From assembly GCA_037176885.1 (NCBI GenBank), contig JAWWNJ010000009.1:248001-312000 (forward strand): DNA of 64,000 bases. Reading direction: 5' to 3'. Of the stretch, positions 10,947 to 21,626 are shown piece by piece (position 1 is the stretch's first letter; every line of letters starts with the position of its first letter). Both the position numbers and the translations under genes were made by a program. This stretch comes from Favolaschia claudopus. Lineage: Eukaryota > Basidiomycota > Agaricomycetes > Agaricales > Mycenaceae. Below the pieces are notes generated by a model. That model was not told the DNA's origin, searched no databases, and saw only the letters and a program-made list of their open reading frames with translations.

Positions 10947-13286
10947 TCAATCGCTTCCTCCGTGAAATAGCTTCGCCTTCTTTTTGGGGCTGCAGTCATG
11001 CGTCTCGCTCGACGATGAAACGGCAGTAGCAGCGGTAGACGCAGAGGCCGCGGACGCAGACGCAGCTGTGGACGAGTCAGATGTATCGAGGTCAGCATCC
11101 TCGCGTGTCCGTTTGTGCTGCATCGGGTCCTCGGTGACGGTCACATTCTCCCATTCCAAAGACGATAAGTGTCTCTCGAAGATCTTGAGAAGGATCTCGT
11201 GCTTCAACACCGGCACGTCCGACACCCTCGTGGCTAGGCGCACGTCTACGCGTAGGCTTTGAACGGAAACGTATTCTCGAAAACCTTCCACCAGTCTCTT
11301 GAATGCGGGAGGGACCTTGACGGCGAGTTTCCACTCAACGCGTAACAGGTTGTATTTCCTGTATTCTGGCCAGCCTCCCCAGTCAAAGAGGTAGGTCGTT
11401 AAACGGTCGCTGTGCATATGGTAGTTGGTGTACTGCAGGATCATCCAGACGAGGACCCAATAAAGGGACTCTAGATCGTGATACGGTCCGTGCTCGGCGC
11501 CGACGGGTAGTCGAATTTTATCGTTGCCGGGATCCTCCCCGTCTGCCTGCCTCCGAGCCAGTTGTCGCTCAATCGACATAAATTCGTAAGTGCCCTATTC
11601 GCAAGATGAGTTGGCTCATACAAGAATGAGGTGAATGAACATACCACGGCGTCCGTCAGGGTTTCGCTGAGAGGTCGATATATCCACTTCGTCTCCCTGC
11701 GGTCGGGGAACCGTTCCTCGAACTGTTCCAACCCCCTTCGCGTAAACTCGGCGCAGTCGAAGTCATGAAGAAAGGCGCGCGGCTTTCCATCCGCGGCTGG
11801 AACCTCGTGAAGAAGGATATTTCCTTCGCTGATATCGCGATGCAGCACACCCGCATCGTATGCGATTTCATGCTCTAAACCCGTGGTGAATTCGAGAGAA
11901 GACAAGAATAAGAAAACAATATGACTCACGCTGAAGAGCACAGTACAACGCCTGCACCAAAGATTTGGGGGAATCGAAGTTGCACAAAGGGGTGCCGACC
12001 GGCGTCATGAGCATTCTATCATGCTGACGACGCCCCCTGGTGATGTCCAGTAGAGTGACATGGAGGTCTGCATTCTGTTGCGAAACTGTGGACAAGGTTG
12101 CAACATTGACACTACCATGGCACATCGCCATTCCGGTGGTGTCGATGCCGTTCTCTGCACAATGCCTCGCGATCGCGTCGTAAAAGTCAATCTCCGGTCG
12201 GGAATTTACAGAAGGCCATGCATCCTCGAGTAAAGCATTAGAGAAGGCCAACAGTAAGACGAAAGGGGGTAGTACCTTCAGCACATAAATTGTCGGAAGC
12301 GCTTGGTCGATGTCTTCCTCCAAGATGACGCGATAGACGCGAGTGGCACGCCCGAAGAGCACATTCGCAACGGAAAGAGGGTCGCCGATCGTAAAGCACT
12401 TGACGACTTGAGCTACTCGTTCGTCACCGACGACGCGAAACCGAACGGCTTTGATCCACAGGCTTTCCTCTGTTGCAGCCTCCACCGTCTCGTACATGCT
12501 GTGGTAGAATTCGTGCTTGATAAGGGCAGCGTACATCCTGTTCTTGTCCTCAGTCGTCGGAGTGAACATGGTGTCGTCGTCGCCGACCAGCCGCCCTTCC
12601 ATCGTGTTGTACAGACGGTAGAAGAAGGTGTGCAAGATGTTTGGCGATTCGTACCAATTGAAAGCTGCTGTGGCTACGAATCCCCCATGGTCAAAGCGGA
12701 ATATTCGTGCCATGAAGTCGTCAAAGCAGGCCACCAGAAACACATGACAGCTCCCGGATGTCACAAGAATGCGCCTAGCATTGTCGGCGAGGTGTGCGAG
12801 AGCCTCTGTAGCTTCCGAGGATTTCAGGATTTGGTCGTTTGCATCGATGATATCCAAGTTGTGCTTCAGTGCCAACATAGTCCCGACACGCTCCCATAGT
12901 GAGGCATCTTTGAAAGGTGGGCGGCTAGCAAGGATGTCGGGTGTCCAGACGTCCTCACCCTCCGAAACGTGACCGCGATAGTTGAACAAGGAAGGTCTGT
13001 TGACCTCAGGGAATCCTGAGACAACCTTTGCAAGGTATTTGGCCTGATGATGACACTGAATAAGTAAGAATTGCGTGACGTTATTAAAACATACCAGCGG
13101 ATGCTTCTCGCCGTCCGGTAAGCCAGCGTTGACGCGTTCTTTCGCTTGCTCCAGGCCAGAAGCCACGCGTTTCCGAATGGAGTCCAGGTCTGACTCTTCA
13201 TTTTCAAGGGGCGGCAAGTGTAGATCCATAAACTCGTCAACTGCTACGACGCCTAGCAAGTTTCCAATCAAGTCTTCACTCGACAT
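10947..13286 (-). CDS. Fungal-type protein kinase (FunK1), copy 1
   Basis: FunK1-family kinase, five or six exons. The N-terminal half (residues about 1-260) holds a region with VWTPDILASRP and, about 23 residues later, MLALKHNLDII. In copies 2 and 3 the latter position reads IELK or IEFK, so this copy has lost the Glu. Then FRFDHGGFVATAAFNW and the RATRVYRVILEED strand. The kinase part has the beta-3 lysine in YVLK followed at once by an intron, catalytic loop HRDISEGNILL (about 11840), a metal-binding HDFDCAEF in place of DFG, and HDLESLYWVLVWMI typical of the family. The C-terminus carries a Ser/Ala-rich tail and SPKKKAKLF, a likely nuclear localisation signal. Start ATG 13286. The biological role of FunK1 kinases is largely unknown. 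Orientation does not follow the mirror symmetry of the surrounding duplication. Confidence 0.85.
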
Positions 13287-14289
13287 CGTCGTTCCGAGGG
13301 GGGGAAGGTAGTCGGAATTTGATTTGACCGGCGCTCACGAAGAGCGTTATGCGACGAAAAGGCAGATGATGCGAGCGTGTCAAAGTACAGAGGGGTTTGC
13401 TTGATGCTATTGCTTCAAGCTCAAGTTGAACGTTGTGGCTGGAGTCCAAGGCGCTGAAAAGGGCGATGTCACGCTGTCACACCATGTGACGACTCGCGTT
13501 TCGATAGATCGTCGTCCAAGCGTCTGAGGACAGCGAGAGAACATGACGAAAAGAGTCGAAGAGGTTTGACGTCTTCGAGCAAGAATTTAATGGTATTAAG
13601 GCAAGACTGCACAGTGAACCAGCCGAATTTTCCGGCGTCGGACAGAGATAAGTACTGTAAGAAGGTTCAGAGGATTTCAGGCTCCAACTTGCTCAAGCCC
13701 AGGGTATCGAAGACCTCCCCGCCAAGAGAGGAGCTTGTATCCATGTCGGGAATTGACCGCCGGCTGAAAACAAAGAGGAGAAAATTCGAATAACTGGCGT
13801 ATGAAAGCGATTCCTGAGTGACCACCGGCTTCTAGGATTTGAAATAGAAAAACCCGCTTGATGCAGGCAGGCTGTTGCCTGAAGTATAGACAAGGAAGCC
13901 TGAGCTGCAATTGACTATAATGGCGGTATGTATTTGTTGAATATTTATGCAGCTTCGAAGGTAGAGGCTGCAAGACATGGTAATGTTGCTCAGTTTGAAA
14001 ACTGGATGATTTGGAGCAGCAGTAGGTGCTTCGAACGCGAGCGGCGGCGCATCATGGGGGTACAAGCTTGGTACAAGGCAAAGGGAGGCAACGGGTGCGT
14101 GGCGGTGTGATCTTGGTGAGATCAATGATTTGAATGGTCGTTTTTTGAATCTTTCATCTCGATTCTTCCTCAGACTGCTTTTATATTCATTTTGGTCTTA
14201 TTCCGAACGTACGAGAGCACTTTGGCAACCGGCGAAATCGACCATAAGACTTTCATACCTCCTCCAGTCTTCAGGAACGATTCGCGCTC
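13287..14289. other. Intergenic, divergent promoters of FunK1-1 and GNAT-1
   Basis: About 1 kb with no convincing gene. At 13466-13497 it holds the GTCAC/GTGAC motif shared with the FunK1 upstream blocks at 29510 and 52070. Short frames at 13566-13793 and 13677-14125 overlap on opposite strands and show no family signature. Confidence 0.5.
13466..13497 (-). promoter_or_regulatory. GTCAC/GTGAC inverted motif upstream of FunK1 copy 1
   Basis: On the plus strand TGTCACGC, then TGTCACA, then TGTGACG lie within 26 bases, about 180 bp upstream of ATG 13286. The same order of half-sites occurs about 100 bp upstream of FunK1 copies 2 and 3. Function (transcription-factor site or 5' UTR element) is inference from conservation. 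Confidence 0.45.
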
Positions 14290-15111
14290 ATGCCTGGGCC
14301 AAAACCGCTCCCTCTCGGTCTTGTAATTCACCAGGCTACTCCAAAAGACCTCTTCTCCTTGGCAACTCTCCTTGCAATGGTGCCCGACGATGGAAGTCTC
14401 TATCGCTTTCCCCATATTTTGGAGCATATAGACGAGATGCGGGACATGCATATTGGATGGCTTCGCCCCGCCATTCACGAACCCACAAATCTCATCAGAA
14501 TAGCCGTTGTTCCGACGAATAACACTGAACAAGTGGTCGGCTTCACCAGTTGGACTCATCGGGAAATCGATCCTCACGACCCAAGTAAAACCAGGCTCGC
14601 GAAAATAGCAGTCGAAATTCCGCCCGCAGAGGAAACAGCCAATTCAAATGCTCAATCACAAACATCTAACTCCAGAGCTCTTATTCCGAACAAGGATCGC
14701 TCGGACGCCATCAAGCGGGCACGGAAGCGATCTCCACCTTCGCCTGCTGCAAACACACCTTGTTATGAGCTCGGCGGCCTCGCAATTCACCCCGATTTTC
14801 AAGGGCAGGGCATTGGCTCGCTTCTCGTTCGTTGGGGGATCGATAAGGCAGCAGAAAAGCATGTTCCGGTCTTCGTCACTGGCGAAACACAGGGTGTGGA
14901 ATTTTATGAGCAGGCAATTGGTTTCCGCCGTCTGCCGGAGACCGAATATTGGCTAGACGAAGCAGGGCGCGATATAACCAGGGAAGAAGTTCTGAATGGC
15001 AACGAGACATGGAAAAAGGTGAATGGTGGTTTATCTGGGTCGGAAATGGTATGGCTTCCGGATGGATATGTTTTCGAGCAATGTGAAGACGGCGTCAGAA
15101 GTACCCGATAG
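14290..15111 (+). CDS. GNAT-family N-acetyltransferase, copy 1
   Basis: A 273-residue single-exon protein with one GNAT fold. The acetyl-CoA binding motif A is ELGGLAIHPDFQGQGIGSLL (about residues 157-176), where Q-x-x-G-x-G is the pyrophosphate loop; motif B is GVEFYEQAIGFRRL. A low-complexity linker of about 50 residues interrupts the fold between RLAKIAVEIPP and CYELGGLAIHP. The substrate cannot be told; fungal relatives are annotated as general or small-molecule acetyltransferases. ATG 14290 is supported because copy 2 starts with the matching MPKPLPSG. The 3' end faces the NmrA-1 stop with an 88 bp gap. Copy 2 at 25319-26116 faces NmrA-3 the same way with an 80 bp gap. Confidence 0.88.
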   Translation: MPGPKPLPLGLVIHQATPKDLFSLATLLAMVPDDGSLYRFPHILEHIDEMRDMHIGWLRPAIHEPTNLIRIAVVPTNNTEQVVGFTSWTHREIDPHDPSKTRLAKIAVEIPPAEETANSNAQSQTSNSRALIPNKDRSDAIKRARKRSPPSPAANTPCYELGGLAIHPDFQGQGIGSLLVRWGIDKAAEKHVPVFVTGETQGVEFYEQAIGFRRLPETEYWLDEAGRDITREEVLNGNETWKKVNGGLSGSEMVWLPDGYVFEQCEDGVRSTR

Positions 15112-15198
15112 TACGAGTTTTTTTTTTTCCGAAATCCACAATTATGTGACTTAATCAAGCACTAGATATTCGCCCTTCTCGAACATGAAAGAATACAT

Positions 15199-16447
15199 TT
15201 ACTGGACAAATCGTGGTTTCAGAGCCTCCTCCATGAACTCTTCAACAGTGCTAAACTTGACACCAAGAGCCAAAAGCTCGGGATTGGGAACAGGCGTCGC
15301 GGCGTAGAGCCCGTTGTACTCGGCCTGAGCTTGTAACTGCAATATTGCTTCAATATGAGTCTGATTTGAAGATCCATGTCATATCGTACCATTTCGTCCA
15401 TTGGGGGTATTCCTGTCGCTGGCAGGGTGGTGAATGTCACATTCGCGCCGACGGCTGCGACAACACAAATTAATCGGAGAAGAGAGCAGAAGATAAGAAG
15501 TTCACCTTTCCCAGCCAACTCGGCAAGTTTAGCACACTGCAGAGTGGTCGTGACAACAGGGTACGACTTGCCGTTGATCTGCTTTGTCGGGTCGGAATAA
15601 TTCTTGAGCAGACCGAGCACTGCCGCGGGCAAGTCTCGAGAGATCCAAGTGAACGATTCCAAGTCCGTCGGCTTCAGAATCGGAAGAGCAATGTGATAAC
15701 CGCCTTCAGTCGCTTTCATGAAGGGCCGGGTGTAGAGGTTCTCCAGGAATCCGGCGACCATAACGGATGCATGAGACATCCCCGAAGATTCGAGGTATTT
15801 GCGTACGACTTCTTTCTCTGCAAACGTTGGACTAAGGGGATGCTGCAGTTGATCGCCAAAATGCATCTACCTTCGTAACCTATAACTCTCTTATACTTGC
15901 CGTAGGAAAGTTTCGAAATGCTGGGAAGTGAACTGACAAATGTACGTCGATGAGGCGGACCCGTTTAAAAACATGATTTGATGCTGACCTCCAGATGAAG
16001 AATTTGACTCCGACGGCTTTGGCAGCATCGACGATATTCTTCCCTTGCACTACTTCACCCTTGCCTTCCGTGTTCGGGTGCATGAAAACGGGAATAGTGA
16101 CCTATAATTAGTATCATGAGTCGTTGCACGGCGTTCAAGACGGACAGACGCACTGCAAAGACAGCCTCGCTGCCCTGAAGGGCGCGGATGAGTCCCTCCT
16201 TATCCAACGAGTCCCCCTTCACAACCTCGACCCCCCGATCTTTCAGCGCTTTTGACGCGAGGGAGTCGGGGTTGCGCGAAATGGCGCGAGGGACAAACGT
16301 CCCCTCTTTCAGCAGCGCGTCTACGATGGCGCCCCCTATAGTCGACGCGTTAATTTTTTCTTGCGTGACGCGTCAAAAAAAAAAACAAGATCCCGAACCT
16401 TGAAGACCTGTCGCGCCGAACACAGAAACGATGCGCTGGGAGCTCAT
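15199..16447 (-). CDS. NmrA-like NAD(P)-binding protein, copy 1
   Basis: Atypical short-chain dehydrogenase of the NmrA/HSCARG type; such proteins bind NAD(P) and either sense redox state or reduce small molecules. Exon 1 (ATG 16447) ends in the Rossmann motif VSVFGATGLQG. Exon 2 gives AIVDALLKEGTFVPRAISR and VKGDSLDKEGLIRALQGS; later exons give NIVDAAKAVGVKFFIW, EKEVVRKYLESSG, FLENLYTRPFMKATEGGYH, PTDLESFTWISRDLPAAV and PVPNPELLALGVKFSTVEEF. The stop is at 15199-15201. Six or seven short introns. Reading frames join cleanly, so the gene looks intact. Upstream, NmrA-2 lies in tandem on the same strand. Confidence 0.85.
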
Positions 16448-16949
16448 GCTCGAGAATTCGAGTTGAGGTGGATTGAAGAGTTGGTGAATGGCGGGACTGG
16501 CGACGAGCCATTGTATATATACAGACCCTCCCCCCACAAGGCGGTAAAAACGGCGAAAGTGAGCGGGGTCAAACCGAGCGCTTGTCGGGCGTCTTCGGAC
16601 TCTTCCGGGATGAGTGAAACAACGCATCGTGCCTTTCTCATTAGCTGACTCATCGTGCTTACGCTGTTTGTTCCGCGACAGAATTATCTTTTCACTCGAT
16701 GTAAATGGGGCGAAGCGACCCATTGAGGCTTACAGTAATTTTACCGCTGGTAGATATCTGATCCGCTAAGCTATGCACGGTGCATAGCTCGCTCTCCAAG
16801 TTTGTGGGCATCTTTGTCGCTTCCCATAGTACTATAGTATTGCGAGAGAAATCCGCGAGTTTGTTGTTCCGCCAACAAGTTCTATGAATAAAGTTCAATT
16901 CGCTGACACTCTAAGCAGGTAGTGAGCCAGAGACGCCAATCGCTCTATA
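16448..16949. other. Intergenic between tandem NmrA genes
   Basis: Promoter of NmrA-1 and 3' flank of NmrA-2. It contains the short perfect palindrome at 16769-16789. No further gene seen. Confidence 0.45.
16769..16789. repeat. 10-bp perfect inverted repeat
   Basis: AGCTATGCAC and its exact complement GTGCATAGCT are separated by one base. It could be an operator-like protein site in the NmrA-1 promoter (about 320 bp upstream of ATG 16447) or part of the NmrA-2 terminator region. Only the symmetry is seen. Confidence 0.5.
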
Positions 16950-18209
16950 CTATGTATAGCGCGGCTTCAATTCCGTCTCCATAAACTCCTCGAGAGTGCT
17001 GAATTTCATCCCAAGCGCTACCAGGTCTGGATTCGGAACGGGGGTGTCCTGGAACAGCCCTTTGTGTTCAGCATGAGCCTTGAGCTGTATACAGGTTAGC
17101 GGGGAAGGAATATCGTTTTCAATGTGTTCATAACATACCATTTCGTCCATCGCCACCAGTCCTGTTGATGGAATAGTCGTGGCAGGAATTTCTCCGCACC
17201 CAAGAGCTATAGAACAGAACTCAACGCTGGTACAGCCGTCTGAGACGATGAGACGCAGTACCTTTTGAAGCCAACTCCATCAACTTGGCGCACGATATGG
17301 TACCAGTGACGACAGGATAGGTTTTCCCGTTAATCTGCTTGCTGGGATCGGGATAGTTCTTGAGCAGCGCAAGCACCGCGGCAGGTACGTCCCGAGAAAC
17401 CCAGACCCAGGCCTCGATATCAGTTTCCTTGAAGACCGGCCAGCTCATCGTGAAGCCAGTATCTGCCTTTTTGAGGAGTTGATTCTGATAAATGCCTTCC
17501 AGGAAACCGGGGAGGTGTAGAGAAGCGTGGATTAACTCGGAGGTTGCGAGGTATTCTTGCACGGCGGCTTTCTCTGTGATGCTATAGGTTGAGGCTCTCA
17601 AGTAGATGACTCCTGAAAAACGTTACCCTCATAGTGAACCGCGTTGGTATACTTGCCGCCAGACAATTTGGCTATGCTTGGAAGAGAGCTATAACATATC
17701 TCATCAGCACCCAATGCTCACTCGAATGAGATATACAAACCTCCAGATGAAGAACTTGACGCCAGCTTCCTTCGCAGCATCAACGATATTAGTACCCTGC
17801 ACGAGCTCGCTGGGACCCTGTCCCGAAGCTTGGAAAAACGGAGGCAGAGTCACCTAAATCAAGAGTCGTTAAGTCAGAATCATCTCGTGACTGTCTATCT
17901 ATTCACTTACCCCGAAAACACCCTCGCTCCCCTGAAGCGCACGCACAAGTCCCGCCTTGTCCCCCGAATCCCCCTTGACCACCTCAACACCACGCGCTTT
18001 CAACTTCTTCGACGCGTCAGAGTCTGGATCCCGGGTTATGGCCCGTGGAACAAAGGACCCGTCTTTCAAAAGCGCGTCCACGACAGAACCCCCTAAAATT
18101 GAATGTGTACTGCGTCAGACGAAGACTGTCCCAGAAACACAGAGTATATAGGAATCAGACCTTGCAGCCCTGTCGCACCAAAGACTGTCACAATGCGCAA
18201 AAAAGTCAT
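16950..18209 (-). CDS. NmrA-like NAD(P)-binding protein, copy 2
   Basis: Paralogue of the neighbouring NmrA-1. Exon 1 (ATG 18209) reads MTFLRIVTVFGATGLQG with the Rossmann GxxGxxG. Exon 2 has VVDALLKDGSFVPRAITRDP and GDSGDKAGLVRALQGSEGVF; later exons have NIVDAAKEAGVKFFIW, ITEKAAVQEYLATSE, LPGFLEGIYQNQLLKKADTG, AWVWVSRDVPAAVLALLKNY and VPNPDLVALGMKFSTLEEF, with a stop at 16950-16952. All blocks join in frame. The tandem arrangement with NmrA-1 and the mirrored NmrA-3 suggests a tandem duplication in the left arm or loss of one copy from the right arm. Substrate unknown. Confidence 0.85.
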
Positions 18210-19444
18210 TTCGAGGGAAGTAGCTGAGAGATTTAAATATTTGAGATAGATTCGAAGTGCCAGTGGGTAATTCTTCACAAAATCCTCGCATGTCATGCTT
18301 TTATACTTGAGCTTGTAGCTCTATGTGATCGACCAGTGCCGTCCGCGCGTACACATACAACTTCAACAACGTCAGTCCTGCGTCCACACTCATCTCCAGA
18401 TCATCGATATTCGGTAAGACGGAAAACGGCCCAAGAATCGGCGACAAAATGCGTGAACCCCTCATTCAGCGGATCTATCGGTTCCCGTAGTGGAAGGAGG
18501 GTTGGTGTTTACACTCAGAAAACCTTCAATTCCGTACGCATTCCGATTTTGCGTGTGTCGACCAAGACAAAGACCAGGGTTGGGGCAAGCAGGGTGACCA
18601 AATTGAGCTCGACACATTTCGCAGATCGAGTCAAATGGTAGTAAGCATTTTGCTGGTCAGCCCGTGAAGAACAAGAATCGGTTACTTATCCACTGCAAGT
18701 TCGAAGTCGTTGTTAATTGCAAAGAGTGTCCGGCAACTTCCGTCGATTGATTTGGTCGCTTTTAACCGCGAACCCACTCACGTTGAGTACAAGACGCACA
18801 TGTGCAGCATATGTTGGGCAATTGAGTGCTACCCTAGACAAGGACCATTCTATCGTAGTAATAATGCTACTACTCTAAATAAACAAGAAATCGTCCATGA
18901 AAAACAAACACGCGACTGTTATACGCGCATGTATCATTCTATGGCAAGTTATAATAAATTCACAACCCAGCGCGCACAACAGAACATCCCTCCCAAAGGT
19001 GGGCGTGCGCGCTGCCCACCCAAGCACACAAAAAAATCAACAAACCAGCCGACAGCAAACCAAACAACAAGGTATGTGATTCAGTGAGTATAAGTATATA
19101 AAGTGTAAGTTGAACGTACGCATACAGCACAGTACGATCGAGGGGACACACTAGAAGGCAGAAGTAAAGCAGAATCAAGGGGGGTCACCAAAAACGCATC
19201 CGAGGGAGGGAAAACAAACAAAAGAAGGGGAAATAGGGGTTGTATTGGTATAAGGAGGTGTGTTTTGGAGTGGGCATGAGTGAGTTGAGTATACGCGTCG
19301 TCAGTCAGTCAGTCAGTACTTAGTAACGTGGCTGGCGGGCTGAGCGGCGGAGACATGGCATGGATGCGGGGCGGGGCAGGCAGTCGTCATGAAGGCGTAC
19401 AGGCGCAGCGCGGCGAGCTCAAGGGAGGGGAGCGTTAGGCCACC
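18210..19444. other. Intergenic, 3' flank of the mucin gene
   Basis: About 1.2 kb lying between the promoter of NmrA-2 and the 3' end of the Msb2-like gene. A short CAGT tetramer run is present at about 19301-19318. Small frames here share no recognisable motif. Part is probably the mucin 3' UTR. Confidence 0.45.
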
Positions 19445-21626
19445 TCACCAATTCATACTGCTCTGCTGCAATATCGGCGCCGATATCGCCGCCGGCATCA
19501 CATTCCTCCTCTGCACCATCCCATTCGGACTCGCCCTCGAATCATACGTCCCCTCCTCCGCCCGGTCGCCCTGGAACCCTCTCAACGAATCCTCCGCAAA
19601 GTAGAAACTCCTCCTCCGCTGCCCACCGACACTATCCTGGTCGAACTCGCGTCCTTCAGGGCGCGCGCCGGTGTACACGTCCGGCGGGTCGCTCAGACGA
19701 CGGTGCGCGAGCTCCGCGCGGCGGCGGAAGGCCCTGAACGCGAGGAAGACGAGCACAAGCACGGCAATGACACCGAGCGCGGTGACGACGCCGATGATGG
19801 CGTCCTGGCGCGTCTTGCTGGTGCCCGAGGCGCCCTGTGCAGCCTGCGCGTTGCCGTTGCCGCCGCCGCCACCCCCAGATGAGTTGGGGTCCGCGACGGA
19901 GTTGAGCGCAAAGGCGGAGATGACGTGCTGCGCGAGTTGCTGGGCGACAGGATCCTGGACGCCGGTGTAGAAGGCGCTGTTACGAGACTTGAGCGCTAGC
20001 TGGAGGGCATCCAGGGAGTCTTTAGGGAAGTACGCCAGGAAAAGGGTCTGCAATGACGAAGAGTCTTGGGGTCCCTTGTAAGTGTCGGGGACACGAGCCT
20101 CAAGGGCAAACGTTTTGATGGCGTCAGCTAGCGCAGACGTCAGTGGGAAAGGCTATCAGAGACAAAATGGAACTCACTGCCGATATTTGTCGCAGTCGCC
20201 AACAACAGAGGCACATACGCAAACAGTTGACTACTCGACACCTGGCTTCCACAAACAAACTCCCAGCCCAAGAAGGGATCGAACAGCAGAGAGATGAAAG
20301 CGTACTCCTGCCCTGGGTTGCTCACGATTGGGCCGGTGGGCGGGTAGATCCTGCTGGGGAGGCCAGACGGAAGAGGAGCCTGGGACAAGGCTGTCTGTGC
20401 GGCGCCGACGGTCAAGGAGAGCGTGGTTGTCGGTGCGTCAGGATCGGAGAGCGAAAGCGAGGACGGGACGGGGACAGACGCAACGGCCAGTGACGACTCG
20501 GTGAGAATGAAGGTCAAGTCAGACTGGACAGACTGGACAGCGGTGGTCGAGGACGAAGCGGAAAAGCTGTCCGAGCCCGAAGCGGAACCACTGGCGGAGA
20601 CGGAGGAGCCGCTGGGGAAAACAATGACAGACGACTGGGAGCCTGACGCGGAGGCAGACTGCGATTGACTAGGGCCAGAGCTGGACTGCGAAACAGACTG
20701 GGATGGGCCAGAGTCGGACTGCGAAACGGATTGGGATGGTCCAGAGTCGGACTGCGAAACAGATTGGGACTCTATGGGACCAGAGCCGGACTGTGAGGCA
20801 GATTGGGATTCAACGGGACCAGACTCTGAGACTGGCGCAGAGCTGAACGGATTCGAGAATGGCAACGAGCTGAAGGGCAGCGAACTGAAAGGGTTGGAGA
20901 CAGTGTCGGATGCAGAGGCCGGCGGACTGGTGATCGGCGCGCTAGAAGATTCGGGAGTCGAGAAGGGGTTGGAGAAAGGAAGCGAGATGCCCGGCAGGCT
21001 CAGCCCACCAGAGTCAGAAGAAGCGGGAGCGGAGGTGGGGGAGCTGCTGCTCGGGTCGTTGGAGACGACCTGGCTGGCACTGAAGGAGGTCGTGCCGCTC
21101 AACGAAGCGGTAAAGCTGGGTGAGGCTGATTCGCTTTCTGCCGGTGCGGAAGAGGATGGAGGGAAGATGTTAGTGGCGCCGGAGAAGATGCTGGTCAAGT
21201 GGCTGAAGATATTGGTGGTGCCAGAATCATCGGTCGACGCGGAATCACTCGTTGGTGCGGACGAGGGCGCTGATTGGCTGGTGGATGCAGCGCTGTTTAG
21301 GTCGGTCGACGTCGCTCCGGGCAGACTAATTGACTGCGACGCGGAGCCATCGCCACTTGTAGACGAAGCATCACTCGAGCTCGAGGAATCGTCGAGACCA
21401 AGAGCGCCCAAAACTGATCGTAGGTCGTCTGCGAGATCCCGGGGACCACCTTCCCATGACTTGTGCTCAACATATATACTCTTTTCAAAACTTTCAACTC
21501 ACCTGTGCGCTGGCGAAGACGCTTAGAGGCCTGTCTACGTGAGTGGGAGTGATTTAGGCCATCATCGTGAGCAGCAACGAGGTGGAGAAAAAAGAGGACG
21601 AGGGGGAGGAGGGAAGCGAGGAGCAT
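19445..21626 (-). CDS. MSB2: Msb2-like signalling mucin (osmosensor/MAPK pathway)
   Basis: Type I membrane glycoprotein expected to act as a surface sensor upstream of the filamentation/HOG MAP-kinase pathways. Exon 1 (ATG 21626) encodes a signal peptide of about 19 residues. After an intron ending near 21435 comes about 260 residues of Ser/Ala/Pro/Gln-rich mucin-like sequence, with a 33-bp tandem repeat. Next is a globular block matching the Hkr1/Msb2 homology region (SNPGQEYAFISLLF, SSSQLFAYVPLLLATATNIG, FALEARVP, LQTLFLAYFPKDSLDALQLA). A glycine-rich linker, one membrane span (AIIGVVTALGVIAVLVLVFL) and a cytoplasmic tail of about 90 residues end the protein. Three exons. The position at the symmetry axis of the inverted duplication is notable. 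Other glycoprotein sensors are possible but the homology block favours Msb2. Confidence 0.75.
20683..20800 (-). repeat. 33-bp tandem repeat inside the mucin gene
   Basis: The segment GGACTGCGAAAC recurs at exactly 20683, 20716 and 20749, a 33-bp period, with weaker copies on either side. It encodes an 11-residue unit containing SQSDSGPSQSV. Length variation between strains would be expected. Confidence 0.75.

Noticed and set aside
19301..19318. CAGT tetramer run
   Set aside because: Too short to be more than ordinary microsatellite noise.
20423..21526. Plus-strand acidic frames opposite the mucin gene
   Set aside because: They are complements of the Ser/Ala-rich coding repeats and have no independent signal or splice logic.
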